A stretch of 35,365 nucleotides of DNA from Acidobacteriota bacterium (lineage in GTDB: Bacteria; Acidobacteriota; Thermoanaerobaculia; Multivoradales; JAHZIX01): the NCBI GenBank assembly GCA_034211275.1, contig JAXHTF010000052.1, positions 1 to 35,365 of the forward strand, in the 5' to 3' direction. Position numbers and translations under genes: made by a program. The notes beneath the pieces are model-generated. The model saw nothing but the letters and a program-made list of their open reading frames with translations. It had not been told where the DNA came from and made no database searches. Shown in pieces: positions 7,404 through 14,687 of this stretch. Numbering within the stretch: position 1 is the stretch's first letter; every line of letters starts with the position of its first letter.

Positions 7404-8696
7404 TCACCGCCTGGGGTGGTTAGCAGTTTGCCCCATCTCCTCCAGCATCGCCCGGGCGTTGTTGTTCTGCGGGTTGAGCTCCAAGGACTTTCGGTAGAGC
7501 TCGATGGCCTTTTCCCGATGGCCGGCCTTGCGGTGGGCTTCGGCGAGGCTGTCCCAGACGTTGAAGCTTTGGGGGAAAAGCTCGGCGTTGAGCTCGAAGA
7601 CGGCGAGGGCGCGGTCGACCTGGTCGCCGCGGAGGAGGCCGTAGCCGAAGAGGTTGAGGACGGGCTGCCAGGGGCGGCCGGTGCGGGTTTGAGTATGATG
7701 CCGGAGAGCTGCCCGAGCGCCTTCCTCTCCGCCGCTGGCGAAGCCGGCCTCGAAGATCTCCTCCAGGGTCGGGAAGAGGATCTCCCGCACCGTGCTCCGG
7801 GGGCGCTCGCGGCCGGACCAGCGTTGGGGCCAGGTGAGTAGGTAGTCGTTGACGTAGAGGGCGTCCCGCACCGGGTTGTAGGCGATGCCGTTGGGGGTAG
7901 CGAATTGGGCTTCCTCGGCGGCGCCGTCCTGCTGGCCGAAGGTGCCGGTGCCGGCGAAGGGCTGGACCTCGCCGTCGGCGGTGACGCGGTAGATGCGGTT
8001 GGCCCGGAAGCCGGTGACGAAGAGCTCCCCGGCCACTGCCACCAGGTGCCCGTTGCCGCCGCCGGGGATGGTGGCGTGCACCGCCGCCTGGCCGTCCGCA
8101 TCGATGCGAATCACCCGCCCGTCGCTGAAGTTGGCGACGTAGAGATTGCCCTGGGCGTCCTGGGTGATGCCGTTGGGGCAGTTGAAGAGATCTCCCTCGG
8201 CAAAGACCTCTGCCTCTCCCTCGCCCATTTTCCCCTCGGCACCCAGCCGGTAGATCACATTGCCCGCGCAGCCGCAGACGTAGACGCTGCCGTCGGCATG
8301 CTCCAGCACCCCCACCGGCCCCTGCAAATCCCGGGCGAGAAGGGTCTTGCTGCCGTCCCGGTCGATACGGTGGACGGTGCCGGCGCGGAAGCTCGATTGC
8401 AGCAGCCGGCCCTCGCTATCGATGCCGTTGCCGGAGGCAGCGTAGAGATCCTCAGCGAAGACCTCCACCTCTCCCCAGGGCGAGATCTTCCACACCGTCT
8501 CCCCGAAGTCCGCCACGTAGACGAACCCCAGCCGATCCACCGCCACGCCGCCGACGGCACCGTTCAAGGGACCCGCCAGGGTTCGCACCGTGACGGGAGC
8601 GGCCGAGCCGGAAGACTCCTCCGCTACGAGGGGGGCTCCACTCATCAGGAGCGTCAACAACAGGACACCGGCCGAGCGTAGACACAGCGAGACCAT
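7404..8696 (-). CDS. Secreted NHL-repeat beta-propeller protein with C-terminal TPR
   Basis: This 430-residue protein begins with a signal peptide (residues 1-25, core GVLLLTLLMSGAP). It continues with NHL-type blades (about 35-300), recognisable by repeats such as GVAVDRLGFVYVADF, NGITQDAQGNLYVANF and NGIAYNPVRDALYVND, each ending in an I.R/KI-type strand. The C-terminal 100 residues form a TPR-like helical pair (about 350-425, including AIELYRKSLELNPQN). It is likely extracytoplasmic, and NHL propellers usually bind partners or ligands. The start is supported by AAAGGACGG upstream. It is divergent from the GntR operon, sharing an intergenic region that holds a palindromic element. No catalytic motif is evident and the specific role is unknown. 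Confidence 0.8.
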   Translation of the reverse strand: MVSLCLRSAGVLLLTLLMSGAPLVAEESSGSAAPVTVRTLAGPLNGAVGGVAVDRLGFVYVADFGETVWKISPWGEVEVFAEDLYAASGNGIDSEGRLLQSSFRAGTVHRIDRDGSKTLLARDLQGPVGVLEHADGSVYVCGCAGNVIYRLGAEGKMGEGEAEVFAEGDLFNCPNGITQDAQGNLYVANFSDGRVIRIDADGQAAVHATIPGGGNGHLVAVAGELFVTGFRANRIYRVTADGEVQPFAGTGTFGQQDGAAEEAQFATPNGIAYNPVRDALYVNDYLLTWPQRWSGRERPRSTVREILFPTLEEIFEAGFASGGEEGARAALRHHTQTRTGRPWQPVLNLFGYGLLRGDQVDRALAVFELNAELFPQSFNVWDSLAEAHRKAGHREKAIELYRKSLELNPQNNNARAMLEEMGQTANHPRR

Positions 8697-8786
8697 CTTC
8701 CACCGTCCTTTCCCAAGTTCTTGGCTGCAAGCCGAGCTGAAGAGAGATACGGCAAACCGGCCTGTGAGTTCTTGACCCGCCGGGTC

Positions 8787-8869
8787 GTGTCCTGGTTTGA
8801 ATCCGCTCAGGCCTCGGCACTGCCTGCGGTGGGCGCCTCGGAGTCCTCGCGGAATTCAAACCAGGACAC
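8787..8869. repeat. 83-bp palindromic element with perfect 16-bp inverted ends
   Basis: GTGTCCTGGTTTGAAT at 8787-8802 is exactly complementary to ATTCAAACCAGGACAC at 8854-8869. The pairing extends inward over CCGC with one extra base on one side. The 51-bp centre is GC-rich with a smaller CAGGC/GCCTG hairpin. Perfect ends, compact size and no coding content suggest a MITE-like or other miniature inverted repeat, or a large hairpin between the divergent NHL and GntR genes. No target-site duplication is obvious. Confidence 0.65.
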
Positions 8870-8911
8870 TACCGGCCGCCGGGAAGAGTTGAGAGCACCG
8901 GAGAATTCCTG

Positions 8912-8948
8912 TTGACGGTATCGTATCGGTGTATTACAGTGGCGATAC
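8912..8948 (+). promoter_or_regulatory. Candidate promoter and overlapping operator of the GntR operon
   Basis: A -35-like TTGACG (8912-8917) is followed after 17 bp by TACAGT (8935-8940). Overlapping it are GTATCG (8918-8923, repeated at 8923-8928) and its inverted copy CGATAC (8943-8948). At the centre is TGTATTACA (8930-8938), a 4-1-4 palindrome. This matches the usual arrangement of autoregulated YtrA-type GntR repressors, where the operator covers the promoter 30-70 bp before the regulator start. Binding is inferred. Confidence 0.5.
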
Positions 8949-8981
8949 AGTAAAACGCTGGCCTCAGGAGGGAGCCAGAGC

Positions 8982-9407
8982 ATGCAACGAAGTCTTCATA
9001 TCGATCCCGCGGACCCGTCACCGATCTGGCGGCAGATCGAGGACGGGATGCGCCGGCTGATCGCCGGCGGAGTTCTCGAACCTGCGAGCCCGGTGCCCTC
9101 CGTGCGCGAGATGGCTCGCGACCTGCGGGTCAATCCGGCGACGGTGTCCAAGGCCTACCAGCGGCTGACCCAGGACGGCCTGTTGGAGGTCAAGCGGGGA
9201 GAGGGCACGTTCGTGGCCCGGGAGCTGCCGGCGGGTTCCCAACTCGATCAGAAGAAGAAACTCCGCGATGCCGCCCTCAGCTATGCCAGCTTCGCTGCCA
9301 CCTTGGGAGCGGACCTGGATACCGCACAGCAAGCGCTGGAAATCGCTTGGGCGGTTCTGCGGGACGGCAAGAGCTCTTCAGACCCTCAGGAAGGAGATCC
9401 ATCATGA
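8982..9407 (+). CDS. GntR family regulator, YtrA type
   Basis: This 141-residue protein has an N-terminal winged helix-turn-helix (about 10-78). It shows the GntR signature PSVREMARDLRVNPATVSKAYQRLTQDGLLEVKRGEGTFV in broken form: PSVREMA, NPATVSKAYQ, then GLLEVKRGEGTF. A short helical C-terminus of about 50 residues follows instead of a ligand-binding domain. That short tail defines the YtrA subfamily, which normally represses an adjacent ABC transporter operon. A strong AGGAGGGAG lies 9 bp before the ATG. Its stop overlaps the next start (ATGA). Direct autoregulation through the palindromes at 8918-8948 is likely but inferred; the inducing signal is unknown. Confidence 0.92.
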   Translation: MQRSLHIDPADPSPIWRQIEDGMRRLIAGGVLEPASPVPSVREMARDLRVNPATVSKAYQRLTQDGLLEVKRGEGTFVARELPAGSQLDQKKKLRDAALSYASFAATLGADLDTAQQALEIAWAVLRDGKSSSDPQEGDPS

Positions 9408-10345
9408 CCGCGCACCGAGACTCACAGGAAGAGCGCGCGCTGCACAGCGCCCTGTCCTGTCAAGGCCTGACGATTCGCTATGGCCACCAAACGGTGGTCG
9501 AGAACGTGACCTTCTCGGTCCGTCCGGGCAGCCTCTATGCGCTGCTCGGACGCAACGGAGCCGGCAAGAGCTCGATGATTCGATGTCTGCTGGGCCAGCA
9601 GCGGCCGCAGGCTGGTTCTCTGAGGATCCTCGGGCTCGATGCCTGGCGGCGGCGAGCTCAGGCTATGGGGCGAACCGGGGTGGTGCCGGAGCGGCCGGAC
9701 GCCCCGCCGGCGCTCAATCCCAAGCAGCTGGGCAGGCTCTGCCAGCCCCTCTATCCGCGCTGGAACGAGGCCGGCTACCGGCAGCGGTTGGACCGATTCG
9801 GCGTCGCGGAGAAGACTCCCTTCGGCAAGCTGTCCCGAGGCCAGCAGACCCTCGTCCAGCTGGCCCTGGCCCTGGCGCCGGCTCCGGAGTTGCTGGTCCT
9901 CGACGACCCCACCCTGGGCCTCGACGCCGTCGCGCGCCGGGACTTCTTCCAAGAGCTGATGGGGGAGCTCCACGACAGCGAGGCGACGGTCCTGCTCACC
10001 AGCCACGATCTGGAGGGCATCTCCCGCATCGCCGACCGGGTGGGCATTCTCCACGGCGGCCGGCTGCAGCTGGACGAGGACCTCGACGTGCTCAAAGACC
10101 GCTTCCGGCGGATTCGCTACGGCAAGACCCCCGCCCACGAGGTGGAGGGTCTCATCGAAGCCTTGCAGCCGGTGCGCCGGCAGATCGGCGCCTGGGGTCC
10201 GGAGGCGGTGGTGGCTCGGTGTGACGCGGAAATGACCCAAGGGCTACGCCATCAAACCGGTGGATCGGTGGAGGTCGAGCCCATGAGCTTGGAAGAGATT
10301 TTCATCGCCGTGACCGGCGATGGTGGAGAAGGGGGTGCGCAATGA
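9404..10345 (+). CDS. ABC transporter ATP-binding protein
   Basis: This 313-residue ATPase subunit has Walker A LGRNGAGKSS, signature LSRGQ followed by QTLVQLALALAPAPELLVLDDPT (signature into Walker B, D-loop LGLDA), and the H-loop LTSHD. The C-terminal 80 residues are a helper extension typical of ABC-2 exporters of the YtrB/YtrE or CcmA-like kind. I chose ATG 9404 because AAGGAG precedes it and it overlaps the gntR stop; the frame is open upstream but lacks a site. It should energise the permease encoded next, to which it is coupled by another ATGA overlap. Substrate unknown. Confidence 0.92.
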   Translation: MTAHRDSQEERALHSALSCQGLTIRYGHQTVVENVTFSVRPGSLYALLGRNGAGKSSMIRCLLGQQRPQAGSLRILGLDAWRRRAQAMGRTGVVPERPDAPPALNPKQLGRLCQPLYPRWNEAGYRQRLDRFGVAEKTPFGKLSRGQQTLVQLALALAPAPELLVLDDPTLGLDAVARRDFFQELMGELHDSEATVLLTSHDLEGISRIADRVGILHGGRLQLDEDLDVLKDRFRRIRYGKTPAHEVEGLIEALQPVRRQIGAWGPEAVVARCDAEMTQGLRHQTGGSVEVEPMSLEEIFIAVTGDGGEGGAQ

Positions 10346-12354
10346 AGGGTCTGTGGGCTGTGTATCAGTATGAGATTCGCCAGTGGTGGATGGTGCTTCC
10401 TGGGGCGCTGGTTCTGGTGTTGCTGGCGGTTGTCGGGACTGGGCAAGATTTCTGGAAGGCGTTCTCGCTGATCGCCGTGACCGCCGCGGCTCTGTTGCTC
10501 GCTCCGGCTCTGGGCGCAAGGGTTCTGCAGGAGGATCTGCTCTCCGGACGGCTGAGCTTCTTTTCTAGACTACCTCTGACTTTGGCAGCCTTTTGGTGGG
10601 GAAAAGTCTTGGCAGCACTGACCATGCTGATCGGCGCTGCCGGTTTGGTAGTCGTTGTGATGGGCGTCATCGGTGACCCCTGGTTGCCATCCGCTCCCTA
10701 CTTGCCTCTACTCATCGCGCAGATGTTGACCTTTTTTGCCTTAGGGCATGCATGGTCTCTCGGGATCCAGAGACCTTCACTGTGGTCTAGATTGAACAGC
10801 GCAGGTTTCTTTGTCTTGTTGCTGGTGTTAGTCGCGTCCTGGAACTCGTTTCTGGAATTTGGCCGGGGCACGAACTGGAGTCTAGAAACCGGATCTTTCG
10901 TTTGGTGGGGCCTAGTAGTTGAGATGATTTTTGTCGGGGTGGTGGCCATCGCCAGCTGGGTGCAGGTACTTCGTGGACAGAGCCTTCCGGAGCGAGGGCA
11001 GCGAGCCTTTGTGATGACCCTCTGGGGCATCTTCCTGCCCGTCCTCGGGGTGATCGGGCTTTATGTGCTGACGGCCCCTCCCCCGGCGCCGGAGCACGTA
11101 GAGGAATTTCGGCGGGTGTTGTCGGCCCCGAGTGGCGATCTCGTTTTCGTCACCGGCTACAGTTCGCGCCGAAACGCCGAAGACTCCTTCTTTGTGAATA
11201 TGTCGACCGGGAATTTCTTCCATATCGAGCAGACGATCGACAGTGCACCGGCTTTCTCTGAGGATGGGCGGCGGGCTGCCTGGCTCGACGTTGCAGGGGA
11301 ACTTCGCTTCGTCGACTTCGTGAAAGGCTCGTCTCCGAAGGAAGCATTCCAGGTGCTACCGACCCGAATCCACACTTCCGCTTCGATTCTGGACATTGCG
11401 CTCTCTCCAAAGGGCCGGTCGGTCGTAGTTTCGGGACTCTATGAGGTGAGGGCCTACGATGTGGCTACCGCTCGGGTCTTGGCGGATCATTCTCTGCCCG
11501 GGAAGATGATCGGGATACGGTTTCCCGAACCCAACTTGGTGCGCTTTTACTTGGCATCCATTGAGAGACCCCAACGGAATCCGATGAGTATCTACGAGCT
11601 CTCCCTGGAAACCGGAGAGCTCCGGCGGTCGGGGACTCTCGAAGGGTTTGCCTGGCCGGGGCAGATGGTGGTCAACGCTGAGGGGAGTCAGGTGCTGCGG
11701 GTCGGAGCTCTGGGCTGCGGCGATACCACGGAGGCCGAGGCCGCCGGCGGCGACTACTACCAGAAGGCGGTGGTCGATATCTGCCTCTACGACGGGACCA
11801 CCGGCGCTCCGCTGGCGGATCTCGGGGATTTCCCGGAAGTCCCGCTCCGCTGGGCACGCTTCCTGGCCGACGGCCGCCTGGCCGTACTTTCCCGAGAGCG
11901 TCTAGCCGACGCCGAAGAGGGCCAGGGGACCCTCCACATCTTCTCTCCCGAGGGCACTGCGCAGCAACAGGTCGATCTCGGGCGGGCGAATAGCTTTCAG
12001 GTCGGGACGCAGCCGGACGCCGGCTCTCTATGGATCAGCACCCAACCGGGCTCGCGACTGCTCCGCGTCGACCTCGATACCGGCACTGTGCGGCAAGAGG
12101 ACGGGGAGCTGTCGGCCCTGCCTCTCGGGTCCGGTGGAAGACAGCGCGAGAGCCGCTTTCGCTACCTCCCTGAGCCGGTCGTTCCGTTGCCGGGGGAGAC
12201 CGGCGCTAGGCTCCTGCTAAGCGGGGAGGGCGAGCTGGTCCTGCAGCAGAAAGAGGGGCAGGGGCTCCGGCAGATCTCGCTGCATTCGATCCCCTACACC
12301 CTCGCGCCCTGGCTCCAGCCACCCGCCGGTGGGCCGACGCTGAGCAACGGGTGA
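10342..12354 (+). CDS. ABC-2-type permease fused to a C-terminal propeller-like domain
   Basis: This 670-residue protein starts with about six membrane helices (residues 15-260), including FSLIAVTAAALLLAPALGA, PYLPLLIAQMLTFFALGHA and WGIFLPVLGVIGLYVLTAP. The last helix is followed by a roughly 400-residue soluble part with repeated beta-rich units that resemble WD40/TolB-like blades (VFVTGYSSRR, ILDIALSPKGRSVVVSGLYEV, PLRWARFLADGRLAVLS). With six helices the soluble part could lie on either face depending on topology; an outer location is my guess. Typical YtrA-operon permeases are membrane-only, so the fusion is unusual. The stretch around 10560-10960 looks richer in A/T than its neighbours. 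It forms the transporter with the upstream ATPase; the cargo is unknown. Confidence 0.78.
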   Translation: MKGLWAVYQYEIRQWWMVLPGALVLVLLAVVGTGQDFWKAFSLIAVTAAALLLAPALGARVLQEDLLSGRLSFFSRLPLTLAAFWWGKVLAALTMLIGAAGLVVVVMGVIGDPWLPSAPYLPLLIAQMLTFFALGHAWSLGIQRPSLWSRLNSAGFFVLLLVLVASWNSFLEFGRGTNWSLETGSFVWWGLVVEMIFVGVVAIASWVQVLRGQSLPERGQRAFVMTLWGIFLPVLGVIGLYVLTAPPPAPEHVEEFRRVLSAPSGDLVFVTGYSSRRNAEDSFFVNMSTGNFFHIEQTIDSAPAFSEDGRRAAWLDVAGELRFVDFVKGSSPKEAFQVLPTRIHTSASILDIALSPKGRSVVVSGLYEVRAYDVATARVLADHSLPGKMIGIRFPEPNLVRFYLASIERPQRNPMSIYELSLETGELRRSGTLEGFAWPGQMVVNAEGSQVLRVGALGCGDTTEAEAAGGDYYQKAVVDICLYDGTTGAPLADLGDFPEVPLRWARFLADGRLAVLSRERLADAEEGQGTLHIFSPEGTAQQQVDLGRANSFQVGTQPDAGSLWISTQPGSRLLRVDLDTGTVRQEDGELSALPLGSGGRQRESRFRYLPEPVVPLPGETGARLLLSGEGELVLQQKEGQGLRQISLHSIPYTLAPWLQPPAGGPTLSNG

Positions 12355-12421
12355 GGGGCTTCCTCGGATAGGTTCAGTGAGCGCAGGTTGCGGAGGAACC
12401 CAGCAGTGGATCAGTCCGAAG

Positions 12422-12437
12422 CCGAGGTCTTCCTCGG
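12422..12437. other. Short perfect hairpin after the ABC operon
   Basis: CCGAGG and CCTCGG pair perfectly around a TCTT loop, 68 bp after the permease stop. No T tract follows, so it is a weak candidate 3'-end structure rather than a clear terminator. The string TTCCTCGGAT occurs here and again near 12361, a small direct repeat. The 119 bp between the permease and DUF5615 stops hold nothing else I can support. Confidence 0.3.
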
Positions 12438-12473
12438 ATCTTCAGCGCCCTGTCATGCAGGCTCCAGAGCGGC

Positions 12474-12827
12474 TTACTGAAGGCTCAGAAAGAAGACGCG
12501 ATTGTGCGCCTCGGCAGAAGAGAACCGGGCGTGGAGAGAGCGTAGAGCGCGGACCCAGCCACCGATGCTCGCAGCCCGCTGCCGGCCGAAGGCGATGCCT
12601 GCGTGGTCGGTGCCTTCAGAGGCCAGGCGGAGGAAGTCCTGATCGTGGCTACACAGTACTCGCCCAAGACGAGTGGCACGTAGAAGATGATCGGGGTCAC
12701 CGGCACCTAGTTCTCCCAGATCGCGCACGGAGAGAGCATCAATGCCAGAGAGGGCCAGCTGGCGGCCGACTTCGGTAGGGACATTCTCGTCGAGGTAGAA
12801 AGAGAGTCCGGTTCCGGTGCCCGACAC
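12474..12827 (-). CDS. DUF5615 PIN-like protein (putative toxin)
   Basis: This 117-residue protein resembles the DUF5615/Mut7-C-like PIN fold. It has the N-terminal acidic DENVP motif (about 13-17), LSVRDLGELGAGDPD in the middle, and a second acidic cluster SHDQDFLRL. These acidic groups are where PIN ribonucleases bind metal. It starts at GTG 12827 with GAGGGTTGA upstream, only 3 bp after the DUF433 stop. Pairing of DUF433 with DUF5615 is a recognised toxin-antitoxin-like arrangement. RNase activity is inferred from the fold and has not been shown here. Confidence 0.8.
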   Translation of the reverse strand: MSGTGTGLSFYLDENVPTEVGRQLALSGIDALSVRDLGELGAGDPDHLLRATRLGRVLCSHDQDFLRLASEGTDHAGIAFGRQRAASIGGWVRALRSLHARFSSAEAHNRVFFLSLQ

Positions 12828-12830
12828 GGT

Positions 12831-13112
12831 TCAACCCTCGAGCTGGCTCCGATAACGGTCGGCGGCTTCCGCGTTGGACCGGATCTCCGCGTCGATTTCT
12901 TCCCTGTGGCTGTAGTAGTAGGACAAGGCTGCGTGGACCTGGGCTAGGTTGAGCTCGAATTGTAGGGCGAGCTGCTCCGGAGACAGACCGTCGAAGAGGT
13001 GATAGGCCACGAGATCCGAAACCCGCAGAGTGGTGCCCGCGAGGATGGGCTGGCCGCTTCTCACCTGGGAATCTCGGACGATGGTCTGGATCGGGAGCAC
13101 GGTCGCGGACAT
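12831..13112 (-). CDS. DUF433 protein (putative antitoxin)
   Basis: This 93-residue protein carries the DUF433 pattern: IVRDSQVRSGQPILAGTTLRVSDLVAYHLFDG with SPEQLALQFELNLAQVHAALSYYYSHREEID, i.e. a 'GxPxIxGTRIxV' type start and a helix-turn-helix. I chose ATG 13112 because GGAGG lies 7 bp upstream; the open frame extends to 13169 without a site. It lies first in a two-gene unit with the DUF5615 gene, as antitoxins usually do, and probably represses its own promoter in the 207-bp divergent gap to the M28 gene. Confidence 0.82.
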   Translation of the reverse strand: MSATVLPIQTIVRDSQVRSGQPILAGTTLRVSDLVAYHLFDGLSPEQLALQFELNLAQVHAALSYYYSHREEIDAEIRSNAEAADRYRSQLEG

Positions 13113-13319
13113 CGAGAGCCTCCAGAATGGAATTCTTGACTGCCTAGCTGACGGAAGATTACCACGCACGAGCTGGCCTCAGGCTGGGCCAGAGGCGGAA
13201 TGTTGAGCGCAGGCCATCGGTTGCGAGAAGATAAGAGCCCCCCTTTGGATTGCCATGAGCTGGCCCCGAGGTCGGTGAAGCGGATGCCGAGCCGGGATGA
13301 ACTGAGACAGGAGAGCGCG

Positions 13320-14660
13320 ATGGTCACGAGACAGTGGACGGCGAGATGGCGAGGTTGGATGCTTTTCGGGGCGGTGGCTCTGGCTTGTCTCGTGCTCATC
13401 GGCCCAGCCCAGCCGGCTGAGGCGCAGGGGCAAGGAGAGGAAGGGGTGTGGATCACCGTCGGCGCCGACGCCTTCCGGACCCTGCGCGGAGAGGAATCCA
13501 TTCGCTTCCGGGGCCAGGCCTTGGTACCGGTGGCGCAGGCCGAGGGGGTGGTGCTGACTCAGGTGGATGGGGAGGATCTGCGGGCGATCTCCGAGACCAT
13601 TCATCACGCTCACCGCCGCTGCGGCGGCTTCATGGCCCACGAGAGCCTGGCGGAAGCCCAAGAGCAAATGGCGCGGGTGGCCCGGGGGATGGGAGCGGTG
13701 GAAGGGGCGCCGACCTACCTCATCGACCAGCCGGCGCTGGTGGGGAGCCTGTCGCCCCAGCTGAGCGAGAGCCACATCCTCGGCACCATCCAATCCCTGT
13801 CCCAAGACTTCAACAACCGTTACTACCGCCACCCGTCCGGCGTCGCCGGGGCGGAGTGGATTCGGGATCTATGGACTGGCTACGCCAGCGGAACTCTGGG
13901 AGTGACGGTGGAGCTGGTCTCCCACTCCTTCGCCCAGCCTTCGGTGGTGCTCACCATCCCCGGCTCGACGCTGGCGGACGAGGTGGTGGTGCTCGGCGGG
14001 CATCTGGATTCCATCGCCGGGGGCAGCTCGGATCCCGACTTCGTGGCCCCCGGTGCCGACGACAACGCCTCCGGCATCGCGGTCATTTCGGAGGTGGCGC
14101 GGGTGCTGCTGGCCAATGGTTTCAAGCCCCAGCGCACCGTCAAGCTGATGGGGTATGCGGCGGAGGAAGTAGGGTTGCGAGGCTCCCAGGACATCGCCGA
14201 GGCCCACGCCACCGGCGGCATCGACGTGGTGTCGGTGCTGCAGTTGGATATGACCGGCTTCCAGGGCTCGACGGAGGATATGTCCCTCATCGACGACTTC
14301 ACCAACGGTCCCCTCACCACCTACCTGGGGCAGTTGATCACCACCTATCTCACCGACCTCACCTTCAGCACTTCCAGCTGCGGCTACGCCTGCTCGGATC
14401 ACGGTGCCTGGCATTTCGAAGGCTATCCGGCGGCCTTCGTCTTCGAGGCCCGTTTCGGCCAGCACAATCCGGAGATCCACCGCACCTCGGACACCCTCGC
14501 TCCCCTGGGCAACAGCGCTGCCCACGCGTTGAAATTCGCCCGGCTGGCCCTTGCCTATGTGGTGGAGACCAGCGTCGACGGTAGCGAGCTGGCCCCCATC
14601 TTCATCGATGGATTCGAGTCCGGCACCACGGGGGATTGGACCCAGACCTTCACGGAATAG
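13320..14660 (+). CDS. Secreted M28 zinc aminopeptidase
   Basis: This 446-residue protein has a signal peptide (about 1-35, core MLFGAVALACLVLIGPA), a propeptide-like region, then an M28 catalytic domain (about 190-415). Metal and catalytic residues are visible: H228 in GGHLDS, D247/D248 in DDNASG, E282-E283 in AAEEVG (base and ligand), D310 in LQLDMTG, and H387 in EIHRTSD. It resembles Vibrio-type leucyl aminopeptidase, including the CGYACSDH cysteine pair. I chose ATG 13320 because AGGAG precedes it; the frame is open upstream to 13200. The C-terminus IFIDGFESGTTGDWTQT (427-443) matches a short tail recurring in exported proteins of this kind. It likely degrades peptides outside the cell. 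Confidence 0.9.
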   Translation: MVTRQWTARWRGWMLFGAVALACLVLIGPAQPAEAQGQGEEGVWITVGADAFRTLRGEESIRFRGQALVPVAQAEGVVLTQVDGEDLRAISETIHHAHRRCGGFMAHESLAEAQEQMARVARGMGAVEGAPTYLIDQPALVGSLSPQLSESHILGTIQSLSQDFNNRYYRHPSGVAGAEWIRDLWTGYASGTLGVTVELVSHSFAQPSVVLTIPGSTLADEVVVLGGHLDSIAGGSSDPDFVAPGADDNASGIAVISEVARVLLANGFKPQRTVKLMGYAAEEVGLRGSQDIAEAHATGGIDVVSVLQLDMTGFQGSTEDMSLIDDFTNGPLTTYLGQLITTYLTDLTFSTSSCGYACSDHGAWHFEGYPAAFVFEARFGQHNPEIHRTSDTLAPLGNSAAHALKFARLALAYVVETSVDGSELAPIFIDGFESGTTGDWTQTFTE

Positions 14661-14687
14661 GCGGCAGAGTCCGAGGATCGCGAGACT

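Noticed and set aside
7395-7411. GGCGGT/ACCGCC hairpin over the NHL gene stop
   Set aside because: A 6-bp stem without a following T run and partly inside coding sequence; not a credible terminator.
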